From: Arthrobotrys musiformis
Lineage: Eukaryota; Ascomycota; Orbiliomycetes; Orbiliales; Orbiliaceae
Direction: 5' to 3'
NCBI GenBank assembly: GCA_036971715.1
Contig: JAVHJL010000004.1
Span: 1,426,001 to 1,490,000, forward strand
DNA length: 64,000 nt
Part shown: one piece after another, positions 36,760 through 48,560 of the stretch
Layout: each line of letters begins with the position of its first letter
Numbering within the stretch: position 1 is the stretch's first letter
Translations under genes and position numbers: made by a program
Notes under the pieces: model-generated
The model's input: only the letters and a program-made list of their open reading frames with translations
Database searches by the model: none
What the model was told of the DNA's origin: nothing

Positions 36760-39487
36760 ATGACTATCCGTATCGACACTCTTTAAACAACCTAATCTTT
36801 ATTCCGTAATCTTCAAACAACGTGGAGCGAACTCAAGATCAAACTGGTGGTCGCACCGGATCCGCAGGTGTGGGAGATACTTCAGGTCTTCACGTGCAAT
36901 CTCTTAGCCAGGGACAAGGACGATACCAGCCGAATACCATTAACCTGCCTCAGCAGCTCTATCAGAGACAGCAGCAGGAATCTTTGAATTACTACAACCA
37001 CCCTTCTCCAATAAGTGTCACGAGCGTGCCAGAAAGCCCTTACATCAACCAAGGTAGGAACTCCCGCTCTCCTTTTGTCCGTTTTTTCCCTTCCCTTTTT
37101 TTTTTTTTTTTTTTTTAGTTTACGCAGGGAGGTCCTGTCGATCTGGAAAGGGGTGGTGGACTGTGCGTGCCACGGGAAATCCAAATGTTCCCCAGATTCT
37201 CAGGTCTTCTTGTTTTCATGTCGAAATGGTTATTGGGGCTGGATTGCATTTTGAATCGGATCGAATCCAGGAGTCGACAGGTTCCTAATTCGTTATTTCC
37301 TCCATTCATTGGCATCGCAAAGGGAAGAGCAGGAACATGACAGAAAGTCAAAATAGAGGGAAAAAAAAGCAAAATGCATACGGCGTGAACTCACTCACCC
37401 TATAATAAAGAAGATGACGGCCTGCTAGCAGTTGTGTGAATTGTTATTAATTCTTCTTGTCTATCGTACAGACCCCGAGGCTTCAGAGCTTATGGCAACT
37501 CACATGAACCGGCCTCACCAAACTTACCCACCAATGTATCACACACCGCAAAGCAACTCCCCGACGTCGGTTGCCTCCCCGGGAGGCGCTGATCACCGGT
37601 CTGTTTACTCGGCTCAGCATATCCCGCAAAATCTCTATGGATACCCGCAGACATACTCGCTCCCTCCGTCGCAGCAGAGCCCGTATCCATCGGCGCAGCA
37701 TATGACCAGCCAGCCGCTGTTGATGTCCCAGCCGGGTGCCACGGCTATGACCCACCATGCCGGTATCCCTCAACACCAATCTCCGACCACCAAATTCTCG
37801 CAGGCCCCCGTCCACAGGCCGCAACAGGCCCCACAGCAACCGCCTCACAATGCAGGCTTGACACAGCCGCCAGCGAACCACTCGAATCCGATCAACAACA
37901 ACCACGCTGGCCCAGGCGCCAATAGCGTTAACCCCAGTGCTGCTCCTGGCCCCATTCCTGCCACAACCCCCCTGGTTGTAAGACAGGACAACAATGGCGT
38001 CCAATGGATTGCGTTCGAGTACTCGCGAGACCGCATCAAGATGGAGTACACCATCCGCTGCGACGTGGAGTCCGTGAATGTAGACAACCTCACCCCTGAG
38101 TTCAAGCAGGAGAACTGTGTCTACCCGAGAGCATGCTGTCCAAAGGACCAATACAGGGGGAACCGTTTGGTCTATGAAACTGAGTGCAACACCGTGGGAT
38201 GGGCTTTGGCCGAGCTCAACCCTCCGCTTCGTGGAAAGCGTGGACTGATTCAACGAGCTGTTGATAGCTGGCGGAACTCGAACCAGGATCCTAGACTGCG
38301 AAGCCGAAGGGTTCGAAGGATGGCCAAGCTTAACAATCGCAAAGCTGTCCACGCTGCTTCTCAGCAACTGACTGCTGGTTCCCCGGTTCACGCGGGTCAA
38401 ATGCCACTGGGCGTTAAAACGCCTGGTGGTATGGGGCAACCAGGACAAGGTATGCACGATGGCAATTCAGTTGCCGGTAACGGTGATATGAATGGCATGC
38501 TCCGCCCCCAACATTATCAAGCTAACTCTCCTTACGTTGGAGTCCATCCTCATGCCCACATGGGTGCTGCAGCCGGACCAAATTCCAGAACCCCTACCGG
38601 GCACATTTCTCCTGCTGGCGGTGAATACACCAACGGCCATCATCATCCCCATCAAACAGCACAGTCCCCTGCCGACAACATGCACGCTCGACACGTTTAC
38701 CAACCATACCCCCCTGCTTATCCAAGCGAGCCCACAAATGGAGCATCCATGCCCCCTTCCATGCACGATGTGATGGATGGCAGTCTTGGAAACCCACAAA
38801 TGGGACCTACTGCCACAACCCAATCCACAACCGTTTCAACGGCTGCTCCAGCTGCTAATCTCTCCGCCCCTAAAGCGTCGGAGCAGACTCTGTTCGCTGA
38901 TATCCCCGAACATAAGAGGCGCAAGTTCATCTTGGTCGACGATCCGCACAGAGGGTCGCGAGTCCGTGTCCGTGTTATGTTGGATAATGTCGATATGGAC
39001 GAGATCCCTGATTCCTACAGAAAGAGCAACAGCGTCTACCCAAGGAGCTACTACGCCCGACAAATGCCATCACCTGAGGAGAGTTCTGGCACCATTGTTG
39101 GCGACTCTATCCAAATACAGATGATGGACGGTAGCAATCTTGATGTCTCAACCCCGCCACCAACAAAGTTGCGCAAGGATAAGGAGTCTGCGTTGAATGA
39201 CCTTGGCTACCGCATGAGCTGGAGCCAGAGCCGTGTCTTCGCCGGCCGAACTATGTTCCTGCAGAGAGCTCGTAAGTCATAAATTTCGACCTGAAACGGT
39301 ATTTTTAGACCTATCAACTGACTCAATCTGATACACAGTCGATGCATACCGCAATAAGATGCGATGCGCATTGCTCGCCAACGGCCAGGATGCGACAGCC
39401 GTTGCTCCACACTTGGAAACTCGTGTGGGCAAGAGAAAGTGGATGGAGAGGTACCGACGATCCAAGGCTGGATCTGACCGAGATTAA
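36760..39487 (+). CDS. medA: Medusa (MedA/ACON-3)-like developmental regulator
   Basis: MedA-family proteins are nuclear regulators of conidiophore development and morphogenesis. Four exons (36760-36769, 36868-37053, 37472-39271, 39339-39487) give 2145 nt, 714 aa, closing in frame. The first exon has only 10 coding nt; without it the Gln-rich segment in exon 2 has no ATG. The N-terminal part is Gln/Pro/His-rich. The conserved core (about residues 230-360) carries WIAFEYSRDRIKMEYTIRCD, ENCVYPRACCPKDQYRGNRL, GWALAELNPPLRGKRG and SWRNSNQDPRLRSRRVRR. A second conserved block begins at FADIPEHKRRKFILVDDP and includes VRVMLDNVDMDEIPDSYRK. The C-terminal exon has NKMRCALLANGQDATAVAPH and TRVGKRKWMERY. 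I identify it from memory of the family; the very long upstream region fits a developmental master gene. Intron 2 contains a T21 run. Confidence 0.85.
37096..37116. repeat. Poly-T run inside a MedA intron
   Basis: T21 run within the 418-nt intron 37054-37471. Confidence 0.85.
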
Positions 39488-41497
39488 ATCTTGAGCAGTC
39501 ACTTTGGCTTACCCTCTTTATCTTTTTGAGTCTCAACACACCCCTTCAGGCCGTGATCATTAATAGACGGACCGATACTTTGATTTCTGCTTTTTGACTT
39601 TTGGTTGGTATTTCCTTGATTTTCAAAAAACTGGGTATCCCTGTGGCGGATAAAATTGGCTTTGTTTAGAATGTTCTATGTTACGGCCCGAGACATGCAC
39701 CCTTTCTTATACCTATCCTGAAGCATTACGGTCTCGTGGCACTTTGTTCTTTTTGCATTAACGCATCTGTATCTGCTTTTGCCTTTGCATTTTCATTCTT
39801 GCATCCGACAAGCAGAATGAATTTCCCTTTTTGTATCATCAGAGTCGTCTTCTTTTCATGACCAGGAACGGCCCTACCTTTTCCTTGACTCTCTACTTCT
39901 GTTTTTTCTTCCGCCTTTTTTCAACAATATCCTTTTTCGAATTTCCTTTTTCTGGGTATCCATCCTATCTGGGTGTTCACTTACGGTACATATCCTTCTG
40001 TCTTTTTTCGTTTTCTTTTTTTTTCTCCAACCTCACTGCCTGTTTCCACCTAATCCACCCCTACCCGCTTTGCGAACGCTGCCACATTTTATCACAGCGC
40101 TTCCAACGGTTTAGCAGGCAAACAGCAGCAGCGCGAAAAAAGCATTCCTGTGGTCTTCGACGGCTCGGATCAAAGCTGGTTTTTCATTCGAGACAAATCT
40201 TTGTTATGAGGTGTAATTCTATTACGGAGGGTATTGATAGACTTTTTTCCTCTACTCCTTTCGGCTTCTTCTTACTTTTTGCTTATGCGGTGGAAATCTG
40301 TACTCTATGGGAGGGGGGAAGATTTGCTAACCCTCCACCTCGTTTTCCCGCGTCTTCGTTATCTTTCTTCCCCCTCCTCTTCTTTTTCGTGTAAAAATTA
40401 ATTATAAAAACTTCTTTGTACTTTTCTGGCGGAAAAAGTTCTTTTAAAAACCTCTGACTACTACTACAACTCTGACAAGCATCTCTCTCTGGCCTCTGTC
40501 TTTGATCGAGAGATTTATTCTTTGCATCATTTTTTTTTTCTTTTATCTCTTTCTTTCTTTCCTTTTCTTGAATCTGCTTCAACTCTTCGTTTCAAGATGT
40601 TCAGACTGTGATATGCCCTTTTTTTATATATATTTGTTTTTGGAAAAGAAAAAAAACCACTACGAGAAAAACATTTAAAGAGATGGAACTTTTTATTTAA
40701 GACGGATGGATAAAAAGACGATTGGGATATGTGAGAAGGAATTCATGTAGGTAGAATATATAATAACAAATCGAATCTGATTAATGCAAAATGGGCCTCG
40801 AATACTGTGAATATCTACTTATGTGCTCTTTAAAAAAAAAAGGCCCCCGCCTTGTATGGCCTTCCTTGAACTACAGGGTGAGGGGGGGGGGGGGTCAACC
40901 CTTTTCAGTGCGTTTCATGACGGATCATCTGCATGCAGGTGATAACGCATTTTCTGGAAAATTCTGGACACGTTATTTTATTTTATTTTTTCTTCTGGTA
41001 TGGATGGATGGATAGATGCCATGGATGGGATGTTGGGGCAAGGGACAGGGAAGTTTGGAAGGAGAGGGGGTGGTTTTCTGTTGGTGACACACGGTTGTCT
41101 TTGTGGTATTTCTTCCTTTGACAACAACCCAACATTACTGATGGTGGTGCATATCTGATACATATATGTCAGTACACATGCCGCTTCGAGCTCAGTACCT
41201 GTCTTGTAAGTCTGGACTAATCTAGATTTAGAGAGCGGTAGGGTGAATCACGATACTAATATTAGGGGTGGTTGAGGACAAAGGGCTGGGTGGTTTTATA
41301 TGCTCGGATCTCTAACACAACAGGATACGGCTCTGGTACTATCCGTCTGGCGCAAATCGTAAAACTATTCTTGAGAAACATCGCAGTTGAGCTTACGAGC
41401 TCGGACTAGAGAGACACCGTCATCAGCGGGAGGCGTTGAAAAACCAAACTCAGCCTCCACGCCTATTATAGCTGTAGGTGGAAAAAAAGACGGGAAG
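39488..41497. other. Intergenic between MedA-like gene and the F-box array
   Basis: About 2 kb. The T-rich first part (39540-40640) probably includes the MedA 3'-UTR. A G10-12 run lies at 40881-40893. The last 300 bases should hold the promoter of the first F-box gene. No supported gene. Confidence 0.5.
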
Positions 41498-43249
41498 ATG
41501 GTGCAACTCTTAGACCTCCCGGCGGAATTGCTACTCCGCATAGTCGAAGAGTTAAGCCCCGGTGAGATCTATAGCCTCGGGCTCACCTGCCGGCGTTTCG
41601 CACGCATTGCTATGCCCGAGATACATTCGAATTGTCATATTTATTTTTGCCGGTATGCACAGACGTATGTCCATTCGGTCGGGGGGCCTGCGTTAGATTC
41701 GAACCAACCGGAGTATACGGGGTATACGAAGTACGGGAGCTGTGTCAAGTATGTCTAACGCGGAGCCGCTATATATGCGGATATCACTATTTCGAGAGCG
41801 CTAACGTGATATATCGGCATGGTTTTGTGTTATAAGAAAGCTTTGCGTCAATGGCCCCTTTCCCTCTCGAAAGAAAGAGATTGCCCAAGATTCGGATTCC
41901 AATGAGAAGGCTTCCGAAGAAGAAAGTAAAGAGGAGGAGGAGCGGAGAGTGAATCGGATGCGCGAGCTGATTAGGCAAAGATACCGCCAAAAAATTCCCA
42001 ATCAACTGGAGATTATCGTTCCGGGGTTCACGGCCGTAACGACGGTCGATTTACAATCCGAATCCTCGAGGGGGCGCATCAAGCCCGGTGCCGGCATTGC
42101 CCTCGAAATACGAATGATCCGGATGATTGTTGCCAACTGCCTGTTGATGAGAACCCTTTCGGTAGCGCTTATCTACAATGCGGACCGTGAGGAGGACCTA
42201 GCGGCTCTTAAATCACTTGCGCTCGAGAATGAACTCGCGGGCGGCAAGAATAGAAACGAGTCCAGAGCTCCCTCTTCGCCCCGCTTGAAAGAGCTATCCA
42301 TCCGATTATACGATGAGAATTATCGTACAGACTTAGGACCTAGTTATCATGTACTAAATGCGCTCTGCGATATACTAAATACCTCCGCTAGGACCGTCAC
42401 GAAGTTCACCTTTGGATTTTTCGCCATCTCGGTATTATTCCTAACGTACCCAAATCCTCCAATTCCAACGACTCCAAAAGGCCCTGGTCTGGATTTGCAA
42501 ATGGTGGAAAAGATGGACCTCTCCCTTCGGCGGGCGGAGTCCATTCCCGTTCTGTTTTCGGAGTTCTTCCGTTTTGATACGGCTAAGGTCAAGGAGGTCA
42601 AGTTATACAATACGGATCACCGAGCGAAGGCAGCACATGTGCGTAAAATATCCCTATCGTCTCCTAGAATTCTTTACTAGTATATATATATATATACTAT
42701 GTCAATTTACGTGGGCACCCCAAAGTTGCTTTGAGTTGTAGCCGGTCGCTGACTTGAAGTTTAAATTTCATATAATTATAGGGTCTCGGGATGTTAATGC
42801 CCTTCTCGGGACTAGAAACCATTATATTATACTACCCATCGGAATTATCGCTGCCAATTGCAATTTTGAACGCGGGGAGGGAGAAAAGGTTATTTGCGCT
42901 GAAGAAATTTCAAATTACGGTACACAAGAGCAAGATGGAAGATAGTCTGTTAGATAGTATAGAAAGTTACTACCATAATTGCCAGATCGCCGAGATCTAT
43001 CGAAGAAGGGGAGAGGAAGAGGAAGAGGAAGAGGAAGAGGAAGAGGAAGAGGAAGAGGAAGAGGAAGAGGAAGAGGAAGAGGAAGAGGAATGGGAAGAAG
43101 ACGAAGACGAAGACGAAGACGAGGACGAGGAAGAGGGGGAGGGGGAGGAGGAAGAAAAACAGGATATTATCAGCACTCACCGTTCATGCAAGGTTGAGTG
43201 GGTGGAAGAAAGGGCGTACAAGCACCTTGTTTTTTCTTTTAATGTTTAA
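41498..43249 (+). CDS. F-box protein, array copy 1, with hyperacidic C-terminus
   Basis: Likely substrate receptor of an SCF ubiquitin ligase. Three exons: 41498-41748, 41837-42638 and 42782-43249 (1521 nt, 506 aa, in frame). The F-box is at residues ~3-45 (LLDLPAELLLRIVEEL, GLTCRRFARIAMPE). Exon 2 has a charged insert (Glu/Ser-rich, ~residues 98-120), then LRR-like segments (ELSIRLYDENYRTDLGPSYH; FGFFAISVLF). Exon 3 begins GLGMLMPFSGLETIILYYP, a pattern shared by copies 3 and 5. It then runs into a tail of ~50 almost pure Glu/Asp encoded by a GAGGAA hexamer repeat. Intron 1 is phase 2 at V-K and intron 2 is phase 0, as in the five following genes. Target unknown. Confidence 0.78.
43013..43090 (+). 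repeat. GAGGAA hexanucleotide tandem repeat (about 13 copies)
   Basis: Near-perfect hexamer array inside the last exon of F-box copy 1, followed by a shorter GAAGAC array (about 43097-43117). It encodes consecutive Glu, then Glu-Asp. In-frame hexamers can change length without frameshift. Confidence 0.95.
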
Positions 43250-43911
43250 ATTGTTTTATTGCGAGTGCTTGATCAAATTCTAGACCAATTTCTTGGATTT
43301 GGCATAGATGGTCCTTGCGAACGAAAACTGTTTGATGTCTGGACCTGCTCTACTGATACCTTTTGTAAACCGTTTTAGAAACTAAGCTAAGGGCGAGACG
43401 CGTATGTTGACATCCGTTAAAGAGACATACTGATCGATATACAGATCCCACGGGATACGCCCAAGCCTGTGAGTTTACGGTGTAACATATCCCTTCGTGG
43501 ATCTAGGAATGTGACCCTTCTGTGGTATCGATTGTCTTGGCTATTTTATTGCCTCTTTTGGTCAACGTTGGCCTCTATGTTATATTCTTTATATCTTATA
43601 AGCTAACTGTCGTGCGGAAATCCGTTGGTTCGGCACGGATGTCCAAATGTTGCCAACTCCCATAGAGGTGTCTAGGCGGTGGACTTTCTTTGTATAATGC
43701 AACATGTTGACACAGTCATGACACTCAACAAAGGCGAGTCCAATTAATTCAAGTGAATGAGATGCGATAGATATCTAGATCTACAGAAACCCGTGACATA
43801 GAATACAGCAGGGTCTTTGTCTTTACACGACGATGCGTTTCCCCCACTACCTAAATCATCCGTATCATCCGTGATATATATTCCAGTACCTCACCCAGCG
43901 GCAGAGCCTGG
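43250..43911. other. Spacer between F-box copies 1 and 2
   Basis: 660 bases holding the 3' end of copy 1 and the promoter of copy 2. No other feature recognised. Confidence 0.45.
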
Positions 43912-45435
43912 ATGTCATGCAAATACAATATCAGCACCATGATACCATCAGTTCTCCAAAAAACCAAGATGACCGAATTACTAAATCTCCCTGCGGAGAT
44001 AATACTTCTCATTATCGATAAACTGTCTCGACAAGCGAGATATAGAATGGCATTGACTTGCAAGTCTATGGGGCTCCTTGCAATACCCAGGTTGTATTTG
44101 CGCTGCTACTTGGATTTTTGTCCACGACGAAAGGCATATGTTGTTTCTGAGCCTGCGGAGGATATTGAGACGAACTTCCGTAGGTACGAGAAGTGCTACG
44201 GGGATGTAAGGTGTGTTTTAGTTGAATTCGACCAATCAAGGTTAATGCGCTGGTTGGATATCGATAGCTACTCGACCATACTAACAGTAGTAGGCAACTT
44301 TGCATCAACCAAAGGAATATTTACAACAAGAGACGCGAAACCCGACCCCAGATGACGGAGAACTTAGGGACCCCTTGTTCAGATATTATGCCAAAACTCT
44401 CGGATACTGCACTATATAATGTGGCCCCGACGCCTGACCAACTTGACCTTCTGCTCCCAAAATTTACGGGCGTAAGGATTGTGGACTTGAGAAATCACGA
44501 ATACACCCCGGATGCCGCCCTACGACAGATTCGAACGATAAAAATGATCTTGGCTTCGTGCCCGTTACTGAAAGACCTCTCTATTCAAATCAACTGCGAT
44601 AGCCTGGTGAGGTTAAGTGAATTGGATGCACTCGAGGTCGGATGTCAACCAAACCGGGATTATCCTCGCCTGACGGACTTGACTATCCAGCTCACGGAAA
44701 CATGCTATGACAACAATCTAGAGCCCGTTCAGAATCTATTGGATTCTCTGTGTAAGCTCTTACGTCCTTCGGTTAGGACGGTGAAGAGTTTAGAGTTTAG
44801 ATTTGGGGTAGACCGCTTGGCTGACGATTGGAACTATAACCCTTGGTATTGGCCGCCTAGGGAGAATGAGGGCTGGCCTAGATTGGATCTACCGCAGTTG
44901 GAGGTTATATCTCTCGAGCTACATCTAGAGGAGCTATGTGCTGCGCTAATGCTATCGGAGTACCTGAATTTCGATTTTGCGAAGATAAAGCAGCTCAAAC
45001 TGCCCATTACTGAGAAATACCTTGATACGCGTACGGAAGAGGATCCTGTGAGTAATCCCCTACCCCTTACTGTAAAGTGGCGAACATCTATATATTACGT
45101 GGGCGCCCGGCTAACAGAAGTTGGATTCCCAAAAGATACTCCTCGCAAGTGAATTCATCTCGGAATTCCCGAACGTGGAGATTATACAGCTTTGGCCTCT
45201 AGTAGACCCCACATGGGTGCATGGCATACTCACAGCGAGAAAGAATTCGAGGCTTAAGGCTTTGAGGGAGGTGCACATTCTAATGGATGGTATAACCCTT
45301 TTACCAGGGATAGCTGGGGTTTCTCCGGTTATGGAGGCGATTAACGAATATCGGTCAAAACATGATGTCAAGCTATACCATATCCAAAACCCTTGTAGGT
45401 TCTTCCAAGATACCGTTGTTATCTTCCGGTTCTGA
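43912..45435 (+). CDS. F-box protein, array copy 2
   Basis: Three exons: 43912-44210, 44294-45047 and 45118-45435 (1371 nt, 456 aa, in frame). There are three in-frame Met codons; the one at 43969 (MTELLNLPAE) aligns with the start of copy 1, so the true start may be there. F-box: LLNLPAEIILLIIDKL, MALTCKSMGLLAIPRLYLRC. Exon 2 opens with RQLCINQ, matching KKLCVNG of copy 1. It then has repeated hydrophobic LRR-like segments (TGVRIVDLRNHEY, LLKDLSIQINCD, RLTDLTIQLTE, PQLEVISLELHLEEL). Exon 3 is KLDSQKILLASEFISEFPNV onward with ALREVHILMD. Introns sit at the same positions and phases as in its neighbours. Probable SCF adaptor; substrate unknown. Confidence 0.8.
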
Positions 45436-46292
45436 GGTCGCAGCGCTGGGTAACTTGTCTAGACTGGGGCTGTCTCGCGATGTGCATGTATTGATTAGAT
45501 TAATATAACTGCCTGCTCGGATTCTTCCAAGCTATGGGTGTATGTATGTACTGCTTTCAATGTATGTGTATGCGTACATATGAATTCCCATATGGCCATG
45601 TATCTACACACAAATTCACATCTTATGGCTTGTTCGGCGCCTGGGACCTCCTTGCAAGCTTGTGGTTAGCTACGTTAGTGGTGTATTAGATTCTGCTCAA
45701 TTATTTTGTTAAATCCTGCAAGCTGTACTTTGCTATGTTGACACACGGGATCAAACGAGCGAAACCATATAATTTTGTAGGTACTTACCCATGGAGGAAT
45801 TTCGCAGACTTGGGAGCCAGCTTGGGGGTGACTTAAAGGGTCTGTAGCAGAAAGGCCGGTCTTAGCCTAACTAAAATAATTAATAAGGCCGTAAGCCAAC
45901 TTGCCTCTTATGCATCAACTCGTAAGTCTACCGGTTACCCGTACGGGGTCCTTAAGTATCTAAGTACCTAGGTAGGCACCTACTAACTTAAGTACCTATC
46001 TAAGCCTTAGATTACTGTCTAGAGAGGTGAAGCTTGCGTTAATGCATGCATGCGCAATATTATAGGCCTCCATGCTGCTAAAATTGTTGCATTTTCGAAG
46101 ACAACGCGAACTCGGGTGTGCCAAAACATTCAGGTATCCAGGATATATCTCAGTGTTGGCGGAGACCTCCTAACCCTCTTTTACACCAGAAATCGAGAAA
46201 GAAAGCAACAGATTTTCAGTAACTCCTAAATTTTCCAGTAAACCTCTTTTTCCAAATCTACAGTCCACGCTCCACAATTGAAATCCTTCAAC
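45436..46292. other. Spacer with a cluster of TAGGTA/TACCTA motifs
   Basis: Between F-box copies 2 and 3. At about 45940-46010 many copies of AAGTACCTA, TAGGTA and CTAAG steps form an imperfect inverted, repetitive patch. No gene seen. Confidence 0.5.
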
Positions 46293-47843
46293 ATGGCAAG
46301 ACAAGTCGGATCCCTCCCTGCGACGAAGTGGAAAGCAGACCAAAGAAAATTTCTCGGAGCCCTTCCAAGCGAAATACTACAACTCATGATTAGGTATTTA
46401 AGTAACAATGATAAGTATCACCTTGGGTTAACTAGCAGGCGCTTTAGTGCGCTCGCAATCCCTGCTCTCTACGAACGCTGCCTATTCACTTTTGTGAGAG
46501 TGGCTGGAGAAGGCGATGTGTGGGCTGCTGTGATCCCCCGTGGCCGTAGAATAGCGGGATTTCAGCAATACATTAACCATGGGAAACATGTAAGGTGGGT
46601 TAAGATAATTTCGCCATGTGCATTGCATTGTTGCCGATAAAGGTCGGCCACGCTGAATAATCTTGATTGGCTGACGAGATATACAATAAATAGATACGTT
46701 GAACTTCGGAACGTACCAGAAACGAGCGATGGTGGTGCAGGCGCCGCTATTCAACAAGACGACAAAGGCCGTTTCGACTTATTATTGCCAAAGTTTACAG
46801 GCCTGAAGCGTTTCCAGATAGCTAAGTATTTTGCTGCTACAGGCCCTCCGCTCAAGGCGTACATGGTCGCTCTTCGACAGGTCTTAACGACCTCTATGTT
46901 GCTAACATCAGTTTGCATGAAATTCCACTACAGCGATGAAGACTTATCTGGCTTGTCAGCCTTCAAGCGCGAGTTGGCGCTCAAGCCCTCGGTCCCTCAA
47001 CCTCGTCTGCTAGGGCTCGGTATTGACCTTACACAATCGCGATACAATAATGATCTCAAACCAACCTACAACGTTCTCAGCCTTATCAGTCAAATAGTGA
47101 ATACTTCAGCTCGTACCGTTCGGTTATTGACTTTTGGGGTCGATGTTTTTGACTTCCACCAAGACTTCGATACGAAGCTCTATGCCAAATCCGAGTGGCC
47201 CCTAATTGAGAACCATGGCGGACGAGCACTTGACCTTCCGGATCTACAGGCGCTTCAGCTCGACTTGGCTGAAACCACACTGACCGAGAAATTGTTTTTA
47301 GACTTCTTCCGCCCCGATTTTGCGAAAATACGACAGATGGAGGCGGTAAATATGAGGTTGGAGCCGGACTATGTTGAAGAAAGGGTATGTGCTATTCTCC
47401 TAAAACGTTTAATGCTAATTTCACCCCCCAAAACCATATATGAGGACGTCGTGGCCACGGACCACCGGCCACCCTTGAACCCTTAGAGAGTAAGATCGTA
47501 AACTACAAATGGGACCTTTAAACTAACGAACCACAAACTTCTAAACTCGACCTAGGGGCTAAATTTTCTTTCCCTCTTTACGGGGTTGCGACTAATTCAA
47601 TTCATTGACGCAGATCGAATATGGGTGCACATGGTTTTCGGGGCTAGAGCGGCGGGGTTTCTACAGGCGCTCAGAGAGCTCAGAATTGGCTTCCCGCTTA
47701 CTAACCCTCCTAGGTCCGAATTGGAGCACGAACTGGATATGTTCAAACACTGTGGGAATCATCGGTACGAGATCATAAGATATATTGACTGGTACAGAGG
47801 CGGCCTCGAAAATCCGTTTTGGATGGGTAGATTTAAGTTCTAG
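46293..47843 (+). CDS. F-box protein, array copy 3
   Basis: Three exons: 46293-46594, 46643-47384 and 47556-47843 (1332 nt, 443 aa, in frame; introns phase 2 and phase 0). The F-box lies at about residues 26-70 (FLGALPSEILQLMIRYL, LGLTSRRFSALAIPALYERC). Exon 2 carries LLLPKFTGLKRFQI, LLGLGIDLTQSRY, a STARTV-like NTSARTVRLLTFGVDVF also seen as NTSARTVTKFTFGFF in copy 1, and DLPDLQALQLDLAETTL. Exon 3 begins GLNFLSLFTGLRLIQF and has ALRELRIGF. The 48-nt first intron lacks a clear branch site but is the only one keeping phase. Likely SCF substrate adaptor. Confidence 0.77.
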
Positions 47844-48560
47844 GTCTTCAAGCAGGGTCCATATCAAGAACTGGGTTACAGGCTGGGGGTTTAAGGACGC
47901 TTAAAGGGCTGACCCGGTCGACTAAGCTAACTAAATTAAATTAGCCAAAGAATTCTTAAGAAATGCAACAAAAGTTGAGAAATAGTCGGGGGGTTGGGTT
48001 AAAGACGCAATAAATACACTTGGTTGCATTTGTAGACCACGATATCGTTTGGTACGAAGAGCAGATATACCTAACAAGTTAAGATATGAATGAAAACTAT
48101 GTTCTCAGTCTCGCATCTCTCCTCGTCCAGACCCGCTATGGATTCGATTGGATCGAATCGATACCAATCCGCAACTAGCGTCTCTAGCCAATCGGCATCT
48201 TTGGCCGTGTTGTTACTAGCACTTTGTTATTTTGTGTGTGCGACCCCATGCCATGAACAACAGGGAACAGACATGACCATATGACTACCTAAAGAGTTTT
48301 ATGATCTTGACGCCTTCGTCAAGAATACACTGCATGTAGTGGAAATTTTACCCGCGGTTACCAGCCTACCATATACCCTGCTCCGACCATGAGCGGAGAT
48401 AGGGTTAAGGTCTTGACAGCCACCCGAACTTCGAACCACGTTGTTGCACTCAGTATAATTCCCCTGATACCCCTCTGGGGTTTAGACCATTCATCAAAGA
48501 CAGTAGATAAAACGATTTCGAAACCAAACATTGCAAATCCGAGAGCAGCCAACCGGAAAA
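47844..48560. other. Spacer between F-box copies 3 and 4
   Basis: 717 bases; should hold the terminator of copy 3 and the promoter of copy 4. Short open frames on both strands look non-coding. Confidence 0.45.

Noticed and set aside
37483..38457. 324-residue minus-strand frame opposite the MedA-like gene
   Set aside because: Antisense to a well conserved MedA core; no domain and composition explained by the sense codons.
39831..40394. 187-residue Phe/Ser-rich plus-strand frame downstream of MedA
   Set aside because: Arises from T-rich 3'-UTR-like DNA; no conserved segment or codon bias.
41693..41710. tRNA B-box-like sequence (GGTTCGAATCT on the minus strand)
   Set aside because: No A box or foldable acceptor stem around it, and it lies inside the first exon of an F-box gene.
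42950..43180. Leu/Phe repeat protein on the minus strand
   Set aside because: Merely the reverse reading of the GAGGAA repeat.
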